Source: an uncultured Endozoicomonas sp.
GTDB lineage: Bacteria > Pseudomonadota > Gammaproteobacteria > Pseudomonadales > Endozoicomonadaceae
Direction: 5' to 3'
Length of the DNA: 64,000 nt
Assembly: GCF_947495845.1 (NCBI RefSeq)
Contig: NZ_CANMAO010000001.1
Coordinates: 310,001 to 374,000, forward strand
The position numbers were made by a program, and so were the translations under genes. The notes under the pieces are model-generated. The model saw nothing but the letters and a program-made list of their open reading frames with translations, ran no database searches and was not told the DNA's origin. This document shows positions 1 through 8,509 of this stretch, piece by piece (position 1 is the first letter of the stretch; each line of letters begins with the position of its first letter).

Positions 1-1080
1 ATCCGTAATGGCAGCAAGGTGACGATTAATCCCGATGAGATGAACGAGTCCTACATGATGCATGGCTCGACCTCACCACAATACAGCATGATTGCCTCAC
101 TGGATGTGGCCACCAAAATGATGGAAGACAATGGCTTTGCATTGTTGGATGACATCATTTTGGAAGCGATTGAACTGCGTCAGAAAGTCACTCGAATTTC
201 CCGGGAGATGAAGCTGGAGAAGAGCTGGTTTTTTGAAATGTGGCAGCCCAGAATCGTAAATTACGAAGGCAGTGAAACCGCGTTTGAAAATGTGCCAGCG
301 GAATACCTGGCGGCGAACCAGCATCCGTGGGTATTCAGTAAGAAAAACAACTGGCATGGCTTTCATGAAATGGAAGACGACTATGCCATGCTGGATCCCA
401 TTAAACTGACGTTTATTACACCGGGGCTGGATGATGAAGGGAACCTGAGTGACGAGGGCATTCCCGCATCCATTGTGTCGGACTATCTCATTAAACACGG
501 GATAGTGTGTGAAAAATCCGACTATTACTCCTTCCTCCTGTTGAATTCTCTTGGCACTACTCGGGCGAAACAATGTTCTTTGCTGACGGCGCTCCTGCAA
601 TTCAAACTGCTCTATGATGAAAATGCACCCCTTGAGCAGGCGCTGCCAAAATTGGTAAATGATTATCCGGAGCGTTATCAGGGCGTTGGTTTAAAAGATC
701 ATTGCAATGAGATCCACCGTTATTTCAAGAAGCATGAAATATTGGACAAAATGCAGGATGCTTTTCAGGTTATCCCCGACCCGGCAATGAAACCTGCAGA
801 GGCCTATCATCATGTGGTTAAGAAACAAGTGGAGTATGTCGAACTTGAAGCCATGATGGGGCGGGTGCCGGCGGTCATGATTGTGCCTTACCCGCCGGGC
901 ATTCCCATTATGATGGGCGGTGAAGCCATGAACGACAAAGCTCGCCCAATTTATGACTACCTGATAGCTCGACAGCAATTTGAAAACCTGTTTCCCGGTT
1001 ATGAGAGTGATGTACACGGTGTAGAGCGTGTGGAACGAAACGGGAAATCCTACTTTCAAACCCTTTGTGTAAAAGAGTAA
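1..1080 (+). CDS. Orn/Lys/Arg decarboxylase, C-terminal part (5' end outside window)
   Basis: This is the C-terminal 359 residues of a PLP-dependent class I basic amino acid decarboxylase of the AdiA/CadA/SpeC family, which releases CO2 from arginine, lysine or ornithine in the cytoplasm and consumes a proton. The frame is open to base 1, so the GTG at 19 is internal. The visible part starts just after where the PLP lysine should lie. The segment YMMHGSTSPQYSMIAS matches the family stretch downstream of that lysine. WHGF, MLDPIK and VPYPPGIP are conserved C-terminal-domain motifs. WHGF plus MLDPIK resembles AdiA more than CadA, so arginine is my first guess for substrate. An APC antiporter gene follows after 28 bp, the usual decarboxylase-antiporter pairing. 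Confidence 0.88.
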   Translation: MRNGSKVTINPDEMNESYMMHGSTSPQYSMIASLDVATKMMEDNGFALLDDIILEAIELRQKVTRISREMKLEKSWFFEMWQPRIVNYEGSETAFENVPAEYLAANQHPWVFSKKNNWHGFHEMEDDYAMLDPIKLTFITPGLDDEGNLSDEGIPASIVSDYLIKHGIVCEKSDYYSFLLLNSLGTTRAKQCSLLTALLQFKLLYDENAPLEQALPKLVNDYPERYQGVGLKDHCNEIHRYFKKHEILDKMQDAFQVIPDPAMKPAEAYHHVVKKQVEYVELEAMMGRVPAVMIVPYPPGIPIMMGGEAMNDKARPIYDYLIARQQFENLFPGYESDVHGVERVERNGKSYFQTLCVKE

Positions 1081-1108
1081 CTCGGCTGAGCTCGGGAGGG
1101 CCATTGCT

Positions 1109-2440
1109 ATGTCTGGTGAAAATGCTCAGCCAAACAGCGAAGCGAAAAAGCTGGGGATGATCGGAGCGACGTTTCTCATCATTTCCAGCCTTGCCGGCAG
1201 CGGTGTGATCGCACTACCGCAACAATTGGCTTTTACCGGTTCTATAACACTGGTGTCGTTTATTTTGGTCACCATCGGTGCATTATTTCTAACGCTGGTT
1301 TATGTGCGGGCAGGGGATAGGTTTGACGATCCCAGTCCGACGGCGCTGGCAACGTCGATCAGTCCGATTATTGGTGCCCAGTGTGGGTTCTTTTATGTCT
1401 ATGGCAACCTGATTTCCAATGTGTCGATTCTTATAGCAGGGCTTGGTTACCTGGCCATGTTTATCCCTGAATTGAATGATCCGATTGTGCTTGGGGTGAC
1501 GATTATTGTTTTGATCTGGGTATTTGTGGCGTTGTCCTTGCGGGGCATCGGCATCATCTCCCAAGTGGTATCCATTACCGTTACTCTGTTGTTAATTGCG
1601 GTGGCTTTGACCAGTGTCTTAGGGTGGTTTGAGTTCAACCCCGGGCAGTTTAAACAGAACTGGAATGTGTCGGGAGAAGGGGATGGCTCTGCCATCATGG
1701 CCGGTTTTGCCATTCTCATTTTTTCTTATGTGGGCGTAGAGAGTGTGGCCACCAATGCAGCCCAAATCAAAAATCCTCATAAAGTGGTGCCTGTTGCGAC
1801 TATTATCGGTTTTTTAGTGGTGGCTGTGTTTTACATTCTTTCCACCACCGTGATGGAGGGCATGTTTTCTGCCAAAGATATTCAGGAAGCGCCCGCCTCT
1901 TTTGCTTTGTCCATGGAGAAAATCACCCACTCTCCGTCCGTTGGGCAGATTGTGTCTCTGGTGATGTCTGTGGCTTGTATAGCCAGTTTTATTGTCTGGG
2001 GGCTGAATTCCGTAAGTGCCGCCAAAACCAGTGCGGATAATGGTTTTCTTCCCAAGGCTTATACCCACGTGAACCGCTTTAATATACCGGCAAAGGGGTT
2101 GGTGATTAATGGCGTTATCATGACCGTGATGGAAGTGGTGCTGATGTTGATGGGCAGTAATATTGCGGAAGCGTTCAATGTTTCGGTGACAATATCAGTG
2201 CTGTTGTTGCTGTTTCCGTATTTTTGGTCTGGCATGGCACTGATCAAGCAAGACCGGATGGAGAAGAAGATTTCCAAGTCCAACCTGTTCATTGTTACGG
2301 TCTCGTCTGTTTTCATTATTTCCGCTTTTGCGTCAGCCAACGTTGAGGAGTTGCTGATTGTACTGGGCATGGCGCTAGTGGTGCCTGGTATCTATGCCGT
2401 GCTGATGAATACCCAGGTAGTACAAGTGGATGAGGAATAG
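1109..2440 (+). CDS. APC-superfamily basic amino acid/amine antiporter (AdiC/CadB/PotE type)
   Basis: This is a 443-residue inner-membrane antiporter, probably exchanging the decarboxylase substrate for its amine product. About twelve hydrophobic segments are visible. The N-terminal SLAGSGVIALP segment is the unwound TM1 motif of the family (GSGV in AdiC). FSYVGVESVATNAAQIKNP corresponds to the AdiC segment with IGVES and VKNP, and NWNVSG before it also matches. The length agrees with AdiC and CadB (about 445). A purine-rich stretch (CTCGGGAGGG) precedes the ATG. The 28-bp gap after the decarboxylase indicates an operon. Substrate cannot be decided from sequence: arginine/agmatine, lysine/cadaverine and ornithine/putrescine are all possible. 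Confidence 0.85.
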   Translation: MSGENAQPNSEAKKLGMIGATFLIISSLAGSGVIALPQQLAFTGSITLVSFILVTIGALFLTLVYVRAGDRFDDPSPTALATSISPIIGAQCGFFYVYGNLISNVSILIAGLGYLAMFIPELNDPIVLGVTIIVLIWVFVALSLRGIGIISQVVSITVTLLLIAVALTSVLGWFEFNPGQFKQNWNVSGEGDGSAIMAGFAILIFSYVGVESVATNAAQIKNPHKVVPVATIIGFLVVAVFYILSTTVMEGMFSAKDIQEAPASFALSMEKITHSPSVGQIVSLVMSVACIASFIVWGLNSVSAAKTSADNGFLPKAYTHVNRFNIPAKGLVINGVIMTVMEVVLMLMGSNIAEAFNVSVTISVLLLLFPYFWSGMALIKQDRMEKKISKSNLFIVTVSSVFIISAFASANVEELLIVLGMALVVPGIYAVLMNTQVVQVDEE

Positions 2441-2520
2441 ACTCACATTTTGTGCCAGAATAAGAAGCTGTTGCTGGGAGATCCCCAGCCATTGGGAACC
2501 ATCCTGCTGAGTGATCATAC

Positions 2521-3006
2521 ATGCGCAAACTGAAAAATATTCCTTTTGAAGAGCTCACTGCGGGGGCAAAAGATGCTTCTCTGACCAGAACCCTGACAGA
2601 AGAAGATCTGCTGTTATTCGCTAAAGTCTCTGGCGACACCAACCCGGTTCATCTGGATGAGTCGTTTGCGGCAACTACTCAGTTTGAAGGGCGCATCGCC
2701 CATGGTATGTGGACTGCCTCGTTAATTTCCTGTGCACTGGCAACACGATTGCCAGGACCCGGTGGCATCTACCTCGGACAGGAGCTAAAATTCCTGCGCC
2801 CCGTGAAAGTCGGGGATACTGTAACCGTCGAACTGGAAGTGCTGGAAATCAATGAAAGACGACAGCGTGCAACGGTATCCACAAACGTTGTTAATCAGGA
2901 CGGTAAAACAGTAGTGAAGGGTAAGGCTGAAATTATGCCGTCTTCCGGCGATGTCGAGGTGGATGAATACCCATTGCCCGATGTGGAACTGAAGCCTGCC
3001 CGATAA
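2521..3006 (+). CDS. MaoC-like (R)-specific enoyl-CoA hydratase
   Basis: This 161-residue single hot-dog-fold protein is of the MaoC/PhaJ type, which hydrates trans-2-enoyl-CoA to (R)-3-hydroxyacyl-CoA in the cytoplasm. The catalytic hydratase-2 motif is visible as SGDTNPVHLDESFA followed by GRIAHGMW, with the Asp and His dyad. A similar domain forms the N-terminus of some phosphate acetyltransferase fusions (HGMW), but no second domain is present here. It stands alone between the antiporter and an aminotransferase on the same strand. Its physiological acyl chain length is unknown. It could feed the beta-oxidation genes elsewhere in the window, but this is only inference. Confidence 0.82.
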   Translation: MRKLKNIPFEELTAGAKDASLTRTLTEEDLLLFAKVSGDTNPVHLDESFAATTQFEGRIAHGMWTASLISCALATRLPGPGGIYLGQELKFLRPVKVGDTVTVELEVLEINERRQRATVSTNVVNQDGKTVVKGKAEIMPSSGDVEVDEYPLPDVELKPAR

Positions 3007-3125
3007 GTTGATCTCAGATCGCAGCCTGACAGGGATTGTCAGGTACAGAATATAGAACAATAGACGTACGGCGACTGTTCTGGAATCGTCTCCGTTAACA
3101 TGCAGATAAACGAAAGCAGGCAACT

Positions 3126-4307
3126 ATGACAATAACATCCTTTCACCCTCCCAGAAGAACATTGATGGGCCCAGGTCCTTCCGACGTTCACCCACGAATT
3201 ACTGAGGCGCTGTCCCGCCCGACTATCGGTCATTTGGATCCTGAGTTCATCCGCATGATGGATGAATTGAAAGCGTTAATTCAGTTTGCTTATAAAACCA
3301 ATAACCGTCTGACGTTGCCTATTTCCGCTCCGGGCTCTGCCGGGATGGAAGCTTGTTTTGCCAATCTGGTGGATGAAGGCGATAAAGTGATTGTCTGTAT
3401 CAACGGTGTGTTTGGCGGTCGTATGAAAGAGAACGTTGAGCGCATGGGCGGTACGGCAGTGGTCGTTGAATCCGACTGGGGCAGAGCGGTTGATCCTACT
3501 GCTGTTGAAGAAGCCCTCAAGGCGAATGCCGACGCGAAAATTCTGGCGTTTGTTCATGCGGAAACATCCACCGGTGCTCGCTCTGATGCCAAGGTGCTTT
3601 GTGATCTGGCCAGAAAATACGATTGCCTGAGCATTGTTGATGCAGTGACCTCTCTGGCTGGCTCTGAGCTGGAAGTGGATGAATGGGGTGTTGATGCTAT
3701 TTATTCCGGTTCCCAGAAGTGTCTTTCCTGTGTGCCAGGCCTTTCTCCGGTGAGCTTTAGTGAGGCGGCTATCAAGAAAATTGAAAGCCGCAAGACCAAA
3801 GTCAGAAGCTGGTTTTTGGATATGAATCTGGTGATGGGTTATTGGGGCGGTGAAGGTAAGCGTGCATACCACCATACGGCGCCGGTCAATCAGTTGTATG
3901 CGCTGCATGAAGCGCTGTGTCTGCTGCAAGATGAAGGATTGGATAACAGCTGGCAGCGCCATCAATTGCATCATAATGCGCTGGTCGCCGGTTTAGCCGC
4001 CATGGGGCTGGAAATGCTGGTGCCTGAAAGTGAACGTCTGGCGCAGTTGAATGCGGTGGTGATTCCTGAAGGTGTGGATGATCTTGCTGTACGACAGCAG
4101 TTGTTGAAAGAGTACAATCTGGAAATCGGTGCCGGTCTCGGTGCTTTTGCCGGAAAAGTATGGCGTATTGGTTTGATGGGCTATGCAGCCAGCCAGACGA
4201 ATGTTCTGAACTGCCTTTCCGCGTTGGAGTCCGCGCTGTTGAGTCAGGGGCACTCCTTTACTCCGGGGCTGGCTGTTAAGGCGGCTAATGACGTTTATGG
4301 CGGTTAG
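3126..4307 (+). CDS. class V aminotransferase, alanine/serine-glyoxylate aminotransferase family
   Basis: This 393-residue PLP enzyme belongs to the AGXT/serine-glyoxylate/PucG family, which transfers an amino group to glyoxylate. The PLP lysine is K198 in SGSQKCLSCVPG, equivalent to SQKALNAPPG of human AGT. Upstream, VDAVTSLAG carries the conserved PLP-binding Asp. The N-terminal MGPGPSDVHPR and C-terminal RIGLMGYA motifs are typical, and the length is normal. It starts at ATG 3126 after GAAAGCAGGCAACT. A strong intrinsic terminator follows, so it ends its transcription unit. The amino donor (alanine, serine or ureidoglycine) is not determinable, since no purine-catabolism genes lie nearby. 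Confidence 0.85.
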   Translation: MTITSFHPPRRTLMGPGPSDVHPRITEALSRPTIGHLDPEFIRMMDELKALIQFAYKTNNRLTLPISAPGSAGMEACFANLVDEGDKVIVCINGVFGGRMKENVERMGGTAVVVESDWGRAVDPTAVEEALKANADAKILAFVHAETSTGARSDAKVLCDLARKYDCLSIVDAVTSLAGSELEVDEWGVDAIYSGSQKCLSCVPGLSPVSFSEAAIKKIESRKTKVRSWFLDMNLVMGYWGGEGKRAYHHTAPVNQLYALHEALCLLQDEGLDNSWQRHQLHHNALVAGLAAMGLEMLVPESERLAQLNAVVIPEGVDDLAVRQQLLKEYNLEIGAGLGAFAGKVWRIGLMGYAASQTNVLNCLSALESALLSQGHSFTPGLAVKAANDVYGG

Positions 4308-4335
4308 CGTTTGATAAAGCCGTTGAGTCACCACC

Positions 4336-4366
4336 AAAAGCCAGCTTATAAAAAGCTGGCTTTTTT
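4336..4366 (+). terminator. intrinsic terminator after the aminotransferase gene
   Basis: AAAAGCCAGCTT and AAGCTGGCTTTT form a 12-bp perfect stem with a five-base loop, and the stem runs into a T-rich tail (TTTTTTGTTT). It lies 28 bp after the stop codon. Confidence 0.85.
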
Positions 4367-4392
4367 GTTTAAGGGTATGGTTCTTTAAAGAG

Positions 4393-4555
4393 TAAGCAGT
4401 TGGCCATTTGGAATCGAATATTTCTGGCTTATTGACCAGGTTCTCTGCAAGGCGCAACGTCGGGAGCATAGCGAGCTATGTGACCAGAGTTGCAACGCAG
4501 TCAGAGAGCCTGATCAATGAGTCAGAAAATATGATTTCAGGTGGTTAACTACTTA
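4393..4555. mobile_element. hairpin MITE-like element, about 163 bp with about 55-bp inverted ends
   Basis: The left end TAAGCAGTTGGCC and the right end read in reverse (TAAGTAGTTAACC) match with scattered substitutions for about 55 bp. The inner part continues as a hairpin centred on CATAGCGAGCTATG. The whole element is therefore one long imperfect palindrome without coding capacity, as expected of a non-autonomous miniature element. It sits between the terminator at 4336 and the gene at 4580 and overlaps an upstream in-frame ATG (4541) of that gene, which is one reason to prefer the internal start. Confidence 0.7.
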
Positions 4556-4579
4556 AAGTCTGTTATCCAGGGATTTGGA

Positions 4580-4996
4580 ATGAGTACAAAAATAATCTGT
4601 GTGTCTGGCGGCTTTGATCCCGTTCATGTGGGGCATCTTCGGATGATGGAGGCAGCATCGCAATATGGAGAACTAGTCGTCATAGTAAACTCCGACGATT
4701 GGTTGCTGCGAAAGAAAGGTTATGTGTTTATGCCCTTTGGTGAGCGTTGCGAATTATTAAGAGGGCTTGGCTGCGTTTCCCGGGTTGTTGGCGTTGATGA
4801 CTCTGATGGTTCTGTCATTAATGCACTTGAGCATCTCAAACCCGATTATTTTGCCAATGGCGGAGATCGGCAAACCAGCAATACGCCGGAAGTTGAGTTA
4901 TGCCGATCCCTCGGTATAAGCATGCTTTGGAATATTGGTGGCGATAAAGTTCAAAGCTCATCGGAGCTTGTGAATACGCTAAGCCAGCTACCTTGA
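4580..4996 (+). CDS. cytidylyltransferase-fold protein (RfaE2/TagD-like nucleotidyltransferase)
   Basis: This is a 138-residue small alpha/beta nucleotidyltransferase. GGFDPVHVGHL is the HxGH-type nucleotide-binding motif of the cytidylyltransferase family (glycerol-3-phosphate cytidylyltransferase, the HldE C-terminal domain). NSDDWL, ERCELL and NGGDRQ match further family positions, but the usual ISSSxxR-type end is altered (VQSSSELVN). I chose ATG 4580 because it has AGGGA nine bases upstream and begins just before the first beta strand. The upstream ATG at 4541 would add 13 residues encoded mostly by the adjacent repeat element. The substrate is unknown: a sugar-phosphate or alditol-phosphate activating role is inferred. 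Confidence 0.75.
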   Translation: MSTKIICVSGGFDPVHVGHLRMMEAASQYGELVVIVNSDDWLLRKKGYVFMPFGERCELLRGLGCVSRVVGVDDSDGSVINALEHLKPDYFANGGDRQTSNTPEVELCRSLGISMLWNIGGDKVQSSSELVNTLSQLP

Positions 4997-5018
4997 GAAT
5001 TTGAGGAAGCAGAAGTTC

Positions 5019-5064
5019 GAATGTTCATAATATGGCATCAGCGTGTAAAAAATTATGAACATTC
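5019..5064. promoter_or_regulatory. perfect 13-bp inverted repeat upstream of mmsA
   Basis: GAATGTTCATAAT is repeated as its exact reverse complement ATTATGAACATTC, with 20 bases between the arms (33 bp centre to centre, about three helical turns). No T-run follows, so it is not an obvious terminator. It may be an operator for the downstream dehydrogenase gene, or a small palindromic repeat. Confidence 0.45.
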
Positions 5065-5188
5065 CGGAGTGATTTGATAAGCTTCTTTCATTCGGCTTGC
5101 TCTGAACATACGCTAAACCGTGCTGGCATTCAGGCTGTAGCAGTTGCACATCCGATCAGTAACAATAATAAAGAAAACAGGTAGTGCC

Positions 5189-6691
5189 ATGACCCAGAAA
5201 ATCCCTCTATTTATCAATGGCGAGTTTGTCACCAGTGAAAGCTCGCAATCTATTCCTGTAATCAACCCGGCTACACAGGAGCAGTTGGCGGAGCTGCCTT
5301 TTGCTTCTGAACGCGAGATGACCGCAGCCGTTGAAGGGGCAAAAGCAGCTTTCAAAACCTGGCGAAAGGTGCCGGTATCCGAGCGTGCTCGTTTAATGAT
5401 GCGCTACTGTGCACTGTTGAAAGAGCATCATGATGAACTGGGTGAACTGATTTCCAAGGATATGGGCAAAACCTTTGCTGATGCCAAGGGCGATGTGTGG
5501 CGGGGGATTGAAGTCGTAGAACAGGCTGCCAATATTCCTTCATCCATGATGGGAGAGACGGTAGAAAATGTGGCGAGCAATATTGATACCTACAGTTATC
5601 ATCAGCCGTTAGGTGTTTGCGTGGGCATCGCGCCGTTCAACTTCCCGGCGATGATTCCGTTGTGGATGTTCCCGCTTTCTATTGCTGCGGGGAACACCTT
5701 TATCTTGAAACCGTCTGAGCAGGTTCCGCTGACAGTAATGCGCATGGTGGAACTGTTCGAAGAAGCGGGCGCCCCCAAAGGCGTGTTGCAAATTGTTCAC
5801 GGTGGCAAGGAGCAGGTGGATTTCCTATTAAAGCATCCTGATACCAAAGCCGTGTCGTTTGTTGGTTCGGTGCCTGTCGGCGAATACATCTACAAAACCG
5901 CCACCGAAAATATGAAACGTGCCCAGTGCATGGCGGGCGCTAAAAACCACATGGTCATCATGCCGGATGCGGACAAAGGTCGTGTGTTGAATGGTCTGGT
6001 GGGTGCTGCGGTTGGTGCCGCTGGTCAGCGTTGCATGGCGATTAGCGTTGCCGTGTTCGTGGGCGACAGCAAAGAGTGGATTAATGAACTGAAAGACCAG
6101 TTTTCTCTGGTTCGCCCGGGCGCATGGGATGATCCTGAAGCAGGCTATGGGCCGGTAATTTCGGTTCCTGCAAAAGAAAGAATTCTTGGTTTGATCGCCA
6201 AAGGGAAAGAGGAAGCAAACTGTTTGCTGGATGGCAGTGATTGTACGGTTGAAGGTTTGCCCGATGGTAACTGGATTGGCCCAACACTGTTTACTGATGT
6301 CACTACCGATATGACCATTTACAAGGAAGAAATTTTTGGTCCGGTGCTTTGCTGTATCACAGTGGATACGTTAGCCGATGCGCTTGAGGTGGTGAATAGC
6401 AGCCCATACGGTAATGGTACTTCTATTTATACCAGTTCCGGTGCTGCTGCGCGTAAGTATCAGTATGAAGTGGAAGTGGGTCAGGTTGGAGTGAATGTTC
6501 CCATTCCTGTGCCTCTTCCGTTTTTCTCATTCACCGGTTGGAAAGGGTCGTTTATGGGCGATCTGCATGCCTATGGTAAGCAGGCGGTGCGTTTTTATAC
6601 TGAGACTAAGACGATTACTTCACGTTGGAATTATGATGAAGAGGCTATTTTGCTTGATGGTCAGCCCAATCTGACTATTAATTTGAAATAA
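5189..6691 (+). CDS. mmsA: CoA-acylating methylmalonate-semialdehyde dehydrogenase
   Basis: This 500-residue enzyme of the aldehyde dehydrogenase superfamily converts (methyl)malonate semialdehyde plus CoA and NAD+ to propionyl- or acetyl-CoA (valine, thymine or inositol catabolism). The MmsA/IolA signature is clear: [15 protein letters not shown], the NAD motif FVGSVPVG, and GAAGQRCMA with the catalytic cysteine at about C282. The length equals the family norm. I chose ATG 5189 ([11 protein letters not shown]) because homologues begin there; the ATG at 5144 adds 15 atypical residues. No valine-pathway partners are adjacent, but its product propionyl-CoA also arises in steroid side-chain and ring degradation. 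Confidence 0.9.
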   Translation: MTQKIPLFINGEFVTSESSQSIPVINPATQEQLAELPFASEREMTAAVEGAKAAFKTWRKVPVSERARLMMRYCALLKEHHDELGELISKDMGKTFADAKGDVWRGIEVVEQAANIPSSMMGETVENVASNIDTYSYHQPLGVCVGIAPFNFPAMIPLWMFPLSIAAGNTFILKPSEQVPLTVMRMVELFEEAGAPKGVLQIVHGGKEQVDFLLKHPDTKAVSFVGSVPVGEYIYKTATENMKRAQCMAGAKNHMVIMPDADKGRVLNGLVGAAVGAAGQRCMAISVAVFVGDSKEWINELKDQFSLVRPGAWDDPEAGYGPVISVPAKERILGLIAKGKEEANCLLDGSDCTVEGLPDGNWIGPTLFTDVTTDMTIYKEEIFGPVLCCITVDTLADALEVVNSSPYGNGTSIYTSSGAAARKYQYEVEVGQVGVNVPIPVPLPFFSFTGWKGSFMGDLHAYGKQAVRFYTETKTITSRWNYDEEAILLDGQPNLTINLK

Positions 6692-6735
6692 GTAGCTAAA
6701 GCTCAGGCTATGAAGCTTGATATTTTTGATACGAA

Positions 6736-6761
6736 AGCCCTGCAAAAGCAGGGTTTTTGTT
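6736..6761 (+). terminator. intrinsic terminator after mmsA
   Basis: CCCTGC and GCAGGG form a 6-bp stem around AAAA, extended by flanking A/T pairs, and run into TTTTTGTT. It lies 46 bp after the stop. Confidence 0.8.
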
Positions 6762-6922
6762 ATAAGTCTTGATCTTCTTAAACGGATAGGTTGTTTTTTG
6801 GCAATACGCTACCCCTGATGGGAACTATTATTTGATCGGTTGATCAGATGATTAAGTTGCACTCTCAATATGCAAGCAAGTGTTGGTGCAGGGTGTTTTA
6901 TGACGGTGGGGGGTTAGTTGTG

Positions 6923-7687
6923 ATGATCGCAAATGGGACTGGTGGTATAGCTACAAGCTTGACCAATTATGATAATAGTATCGTTAATGAGGATCGCTCT
7001 ATTGCAACACGCTCTAGCCATAGACCTTTTTTTTCAGGTTCGTCGGCTAGAGCTTTTAATGTCGCTGAAGTCAAAAAGAATTCTATTAAACCAGCGCTTT
7101 CTAACCTTAAGCTTTCAAGCCTGACAGAGCAACAGATTACATCGCGTCTAGTAAAGTTGAGAGAGTCTATTTCTAGTTTTAATAACATCAGGGAAAATGA
7201 GAAATGCTTAACAGTGAAAAGGCTAAACTCTTGCTTTGATATTATAACAGGACTTGAAAAATTACAGAATGAGTATGAGATGGCCGTGATCAAAAGGCAT
7301 AACATGTTATCAAACTTGTTGCCCAGATTGTTCAACAACGGTATTTTTCAAAGTACAGTGGAAGAGTTTGTAAAAAAAGAAAATACAGTAGTTGGGAAGA
7401 TGGAAATATATGACGCTATCCTCAAAAATAAAGAAATATTCGATCCTTGGCATCTTAAGGATTTAAGTGCTGCGATTGAATTGTCGGATATGGAAGTAAA
7501 TCCTGCAAAAGATCGTGTGGAGTTTTGCAAAAAACTATCAAGTCATGTCAATGCAACTGAAGCAAGAGGCGCCTTAAGAGAGGGCGCGCTTAAAGAAGGC
7601 TTAGAGCTTAGGCTGACAGAGGTATCTGACATAATAAACTATGTTGGCAATAATATAATTAAGCCTGCCAATCCTGATAAAGCGTAG
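6923..7687 (+). CDS. unrecognised AT-rich orphan protein
   Basis: This is a protein of 254 residues from ATG 6923, which has a GGGGGG Shine-Dalgarno at good spacing; an ATG at 6848 would give 279. I recognise no domain. There is no signal peptide and no clear membrane segment. The first 60 residues are Ser/Asn/Gly-rich and probably disordered. The rest is mostly helical (for example NEKCLTVKRLNSCFDII and EYEMAVIKRHNMLSN). Base composition is visibly more AT-rich than in mmsA or ccmA on either side, which suggests acquired DNA. A disordered polar N-terminus with a helical body fits a secreted effector, but nothing here proves it. Confidence 0.55.
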   Translation: MIANGTGGIATSLTNYDNSIVNEDRSIATRSSHRPFFSGSSARAFNVAEVKKNSIKPALSNLKLSSLTEQQITSRLVKLRESISSFNNIRENEKCLTVKRLNSCFDIITGLEKLQNEYEMAVIKRHNMLSNLLPRLFNNGIFQSTVEEFVKKENTVVGKMEIYDAILKNKEIFDPWHLKDLSAAIELSDMEVNPAKDRVEFCKKLSSHVNATEARGALREGALKEGLELRLTEVSDIINYVGNNIIKPANPDKA

Positions 7688-7806
7688 AAGTGTTTGGTTA
7701 TGATGTAGTGGGTATTATTTTGGTTGGTTGGATAGCAGGTGTTGAAGAAAACTTAGCATTTATAATGGAACTACTCTCGGGATAACGTACATTCTTACTT
7801 TTTATG

Positions 7807-7812
7807 TATAAT
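7807..7812 (+). promoter_or_regulatory. candidate -10 box for the ccm operon
   Basis: A perfect TATAAT lies 41 bp before the TTG start of ccmA, but no good -35 hexamer is found 16-18 bp upstream. It is only a candidate. Confidence 0.3.
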
Positions 7813-7852
7813 CTGCCGCAGTGTAAAGGAGTCTGATTTTGCGGGGGATTGA

Positions 7853-8509
7853 TTGTTAAAAGTTAGCCAGTTCAGCTGTGAGAGAGACGAACGTTTGCTG
7901 TTCCATAATCTCTCATTCCAGCTTTCCCCCGGAGACGTTCTTCAGATCGAAGGCCGAAACGGTGCAGGCAAAACCACGTTACTGCGGATTATTGCGGGGC
8001 TGTCTTCCCATGCCCGTGGTGATATTTTCTGGAACGACCTTCCTCTCGCTTCTGCTTACGCGGACTTTCGTCTTGCCAGTTTTTTCCTGGGACATAAGCC
8101 CGGCGTGAAAATGGATCTATCCCCTCTGGAAAATATGCACTGGCGCCTTCAGCTGAAAAACATCCAGCCGGTTGAGTCATTACTGTGTGAAGCACTTGAG
8201 CAGGTTGGTCTTTATGGCTACGAAGATATTCCCTGCAGTCACCTTTCTGCCGGACAATTACGACGAGTGACATTTGCTTGTCTGATCGCCAGCAAAGCAA
8301 AGCTCTGGATTCTGGATGAACCGTTTACCGCCATTGATATTGATGGTGTGGCATGGCTGGAAAGTTTGATTGATGAGCACGCCACCAACGGTGGCATGGT
8401 GTTGATTACCAGTCATCAGCCGCTTTCAGACCGTAAAGGAAATCTGCGCAAATTAAAGCTGGAAGACTTTGCCGGAGATGCTCTGGAGGTTTTCGATGGC
8501 GACTACTGA
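7853..8509 (+). CDS. ccmA: CcmA, heme ABC exporter ATP-binding subunit
   Basis: This 218-residue ATPase of the CcmABCD complex uses ATP hydrolysis to release holo-CcmE from CcmC in cytochrome c System I. Visible motifs are Walker A GRNGAGKTT (34-42), the ABC signature LSAGQLRR (131-138) and Walker B LWILDEP (151-157). Translation seems to start at TTG 7853, preceded by GCGGGGGATT; no ATG lies near the family N-terminus. It is the first gene of a complete ccmABCDEFGHI operon, and its 3' end overlaps ccmB by 14 bp. Confidence 0.93.
   Translation: MLKVSQFSCERDERLLFHNLSFQLSPGDVLQIEGRNGAGKTTLLRIIAGLSSHARGDIFWNDLPLASAYADFRLASFFLGHKPGVKMDLSPLENMHWRLQLKNIQPVESLLCEALEQVGLYGYEDIPCSHLSAGQLRRVTFACLIASKAKLWILDEPFTAIDIDGVAWLESLIDEHATNGGMVLITSHQPLSDRKGNLRKLKLEDFAGDALEVFDGDY

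Noticed and set aside
2473-2489. GCTGGG/CCCAGC hairpin between the antiporter and MaoC genes
   Set aside because: The stem is only 6 bp with no T-run, so it is insufficient for a terminator call.
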